The position numbers were made by a program, and so were the translations under genes. Source: Tyto alba (lineage: Eukaryota; Chordata; Aves; Strigiformes; Tytonidae). From it: 64,000 nt of DNA. Shown in pieces: positions 60,798-64,000 of the stretch (its first letter is position 1; each line of letters starts with the position of its first letter). Below the pieces are notes generated by a model. The model worked only from the letters and a program-made list of their open reading frames with translations. It was not told the origin of the DNA and made no database searches. The stretch lies in assembly GCF_018691265.1 (NCBI RefSeq), contig NW_024881282.1, positions 26,934,899-26,998,898 of the forward strand, given 5' to 3'.

Positions 60798-63689
60798 CCA
60801 AAACTGTTTCTAGCATGGGTCTTTTGCATTCAGATCAAGCAAGCAGCAAACCCTTATGACATACTTACACAGAAATGTACTAGATGATGTTAGACAACTG
60901 AGCAGGTCTCGTTTCACTACTTCTGACAGGTTCAGCTGACCTAGTAGTCCCTAACTTCATTTAGAGTCGGTGGAGAGAGAGTGGCATGTCTCTGGCTCAG
61001 CTTACTGATTGTAAATTGGAATAAGTAAAGCGGGAACTAGCTGTGCATGTTTCTGTCTGTTGACTTCAAGGGGCATCCTCACTCAACTGAGCCATCACCA
61101 CTGCATTGTTGAGCCCCATCCCTTGGGTTTACCACACTATTGAAGGTGCTTCAGTTTACTAACTGCTGACTGAACTCCAAAGGTTGGTCAACATGTAGCT
61201 AGCTCCCAGAGGAATAGACAAGGAAGATATTTCATGCTGAGTCAGCAAGGACTAACAGTGTTGGGGTGGGATCTGTGAACTACTTCTCATAACATTACAT
61301 AGCTCTTCTTCATTATTACTGACTGCTCTCTGCTTGATGTTGCTAAGATTCATTTCCTTATGTGTAGCTCCGGGTAAGACAATTTTCATCTGCCTGCTAA
61401 TGTTAAAAAGCTTAAAACTATACAGAGATTTTTTTTTTTTTTTTTCTGCTTGAGTAACTTGCAATTTATGGGAGGTGGGACAGCAGGATGGGACCACAGA
61501 GACTGTCATTCCATGCAAAATTTTTTCTAGCAGCAAAGATTTTAAGGTTTCTGACCTTCCCTGCCCACTCTTACTCCTGGGCCACAGCTTTCTGTTCCCT
61601 CTGCTGTGCTGATACAGCTGTTTGTGCACGGATGCACTGATAAGAAGAGCAGGCTGGGACTAAGAATACGCTAGCTCCAGGTCTGTCAAAATCGTGCTCT
61701 GTGCATCCCATGCCCGCAACATGAGCACTTTTGTCTGCTGACAACATGGCCCTGAGGTTGCGGAGATGCTCCCCACTCTCCCTTCCCATGTGTCCCACTT
61801 TTCCCTGTATGGCTAGAATCACTGTGGCCTCAGGTGTGTCTTCTCCCAGCATTTAGAACCGGTATCAGGTGGGCAGCTACTAGCAAACTGCTGACCTGCC
61901 CCATACTTGTACATGAGCATTGATGCCTTTTCCAAATATATCATCCACAAAGGACGTCATATTCCTATCCTCTTTCTTTCTACATCTGTAATGTAGGAAG
62001 GAATTTTGCCTCAAGTTCAAGGCCAGATGATATTGTTCAAAAGAACATCTATGAGGAAACAAGTAAAATTCTTTTAATAATGCCAAGGTTCTGCTGATTA
62101 AGAGAACTAGGCTTTGAGATCTGATTCTCCAGTGGGAAAAAAACAAAGCTGGTAATAGTTATGACATGGTGTGGATTGACTGGTTATATAAAAAGTACTC
62201 CCCAAAACTTTTTGTACCTCTTAAGGTGTCCAGACTGAAAGTAGAATTTCTGAAGAAAAAAAAAATATATCCCCTTCTTATTTCTTGATATTTATGTCCA
62301 GTTATTGTTGCAAGTTAGACAGTGCACATGGAAACACTGGAAGAAAACTGTTACTGACAACATTTCTATCTTCAGAAACATCCTATTCTCTTCATGGGGT
62401 TTAATTTTGTTATGGAACTAACAAATGAAGAAAAATTATTATGAATTTAAACCTTTTCCCAGAATGGATGCTGCAGTTGCTCTATCTCCAAAGACAGTCA
62501 CAGTGAAATTGTTTCACTTTATAAAGCTTTTTGATCATTTATATAGCTTTTTAGTCCTTTATAATACCTCTTATCCTTCAGATCTGTGTGGATAACAACT
62601 CCCTTGCCTCAAGAAGCAAGTAGAATCTGCTTCAAATTGTCACAACATGATCAACTTTGCCAGTCTGCTGCTTTTGGTTGTCTAATGATCCACTGTGTCA
62701 AAAATTTGTACCTGTGAAGAAAATCTTAAAATTATGATACAACCACATCTCAGCAGTGGAATAATCAGCAGCAGTTTTGCTCAGCATCTGGGTCTCAAGG
62801 GTTTGTGTTGGTTCCTTATCTCTGATGGAAAGACTTTCAGGATGACATTCATTAGACCAGATATAAACATCTACAATACAGATATTTTCACCTAAGCTAG
62901 TTATATAGTCAGTGGAGAAAAAATGGTGTTTTTTAATAATGAATCATCTCATCCTGAAGTAGAAATCTACGTGTTGCCAGAGAAGACACTATTAAAGTCT
63001 CTATTTCTCTCCATTGACTACAAAGGTTGCTGACGGTGACAGGACCTGGGGTGCAGATGTTTATGCTGCAGTTGTCTAAAGGACAATAAGATGGAACTTA
63101 TGCTTGGTGTTCACAGTCCCATATTACTGCAATTGAAAGTAGGTCACTAATGAAGTGGAAAGGCTGAAGAATCATTCTGAACATTCAATCCCTACACCTG
63201 GCCATATGCTCTCTCTGAATTGTCCTGTTCAAAGTACAGCATTTATTTTTTTATTTTTTAAATCTTGATTTAAAAGTGTCATTAAGAGATATTGCAGTTG
63301 TTGGTAAATCACTGCAATACAGCATTTGATTGCTCAAAAGAAAAACCAGGCTGACTAATTCTGCCTTGCAGAATAACTTTGTCATACCTCTGTTTGGGAA
63401 GTTCTCCATTCTCAGGCTTCTGTTCTCTATTTAAATAATTGCTGTCCTTGAGCAAGCAGTACTACCACGTGCCTTTGAGTTACCTAGATCAATGCAATTT
63501 ATTTTGTCTTCTATTCCCAGACAAGCTTTCCAGCCCTGTAATGTAGTAGTTTTTGAATGAGGCTTTGTTGTCCCCACTAGAATTGCAAACTCAGAAGTAG
63601 GAACAGCAGAGGGATGACAGTTCTGGGAAGAAGGTCAGAGGGGTAAAAAGCCCATGACCCACTGCTGTAATAATTCATAGAACTCTTCT

Positions 63690-63860
63690 CAGAACCTCCT
63701 CCAGCTGAGCTTGAACCCAGCATCCAGCAGTATTATGCCAGCTGTGCAGCCAAAGGTAGTTTTAATTTCTCTAGCTAACAGGTCACCGATGGAGCTCAGG
63801 TTCCTCAGGCTGGTTATCTACCGTGATCCCCAAATCTTTCTCAGAAATGTTTCTTCCAAG
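63690..63860 (-). mobile_element. possible old CR1/L2-like fragment
   Basis: The plus-strand text GGTTATCTACCGTGATCCCCAAATCTTTCTCAG resembles a block that recurs in the 3' part of old CR1-like LINEs in reverse orientation. The similarity is short and judged by eye. Confidence 0.35.
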
Positions 63861-64000
63861 GATAGAGTGCACTGTCATAGCTTTCTGACTTCAAGTCTGT
63901 TTTTATTTGAAAAAATACGTTTTTCTTTATTTCACTTGAAGTGGGCAACATAACTCCTTATTATTATGAGTTATACCTCTAGTCTTTGTGTTATTTTTGA

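Larger units (their letters stand above)
59831..64000. other. non-coding stretch to window end
   Basis: Poly-T runs lie at 60767-60797 and 61429-61445. Minus-strand frames at 61252-61852 have no recognised domain. A possible old CR1 fragment near the end is listed separately. Confidence 0.5.

Noticed and set aside
1..64000. CRISPR arrays, rRNA, tRNA genes, bacterial operons
   Set aside because: No regularly spaced repeats, no tRNA box pattern and no rRNA blocks were seen. The DNA is vertebrate in character.

Overview
The window looks like a stretch of bird genome, probably a songbird or close relative. It carries several CR1 LINE fragments, three with the typical 3' end and octamer-like tail (ATTCTATG type) and one whose tail has become a pure pentamer array. 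It also carries LTR elements of avian endogenous-retrovirus type, long homopolymer and simple repeats, and no bacterial-style gene density. I find no complete host gene. The best host-coding candidate is a possible terminal exon on the + strand at 1126-1329, directly after a long polypyrimidine tract and AG. I cannot name its protein.

Layout. 1-1.6 kb: AT-rich DNA with the candidate exon. 1.67-1.96 kb: CR1 3' end whose tail runs into a pure (TTCCA)16 array. 2-15.4 kb: AT-rich non-coding DNA with simple repeats only. 15.5-23.5 kb: the densest part. A single minus-strand CR1 has been cut into four pieces by three separate LTR insertions: a solo LTR (16000-16764), a 4.8-kb provirus with both LTRs (17052-21861), and a roughly 1.07-kb LTR of another family (22151-23222). 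Target-site duplications are visible for all three. 23.5-29.6 kb: non-coding. 29620-30112: solo LTR of the provirus family. 32.0-33.07 kb: plus-strand CR1 3' part. 38.94-41.35 kb: minus-strand CR1 with RT and the start of the endonuclease region. 48127-48717: diverged solo LTR related to the provirus family. 58751-59830: second copy of the 1.07-kb LTR. The rest is AT-rich DNA without recognisable genes.

The provirus is the only multi-domain coding relic. On the minus strand it has a 5' LTR, a lysine-tRNA-type primer binding site, a protease C-terminal remnant, reverse transcriptase with YIDD, RNase H and integrase, then a purine tract and the 3' LTR. It lacks gag and any env that I can recognise. 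It is broken by several in-frame stops and one frameshift, so it is a dead element. The CR1 relics are also broken. Nothing points to an active system or a novel gene cluster. The most informative patterns are the nested insertions, the shared minus orientation of all six LTR insertions, and the conserved promoter palindrome in the provirus LTR family.
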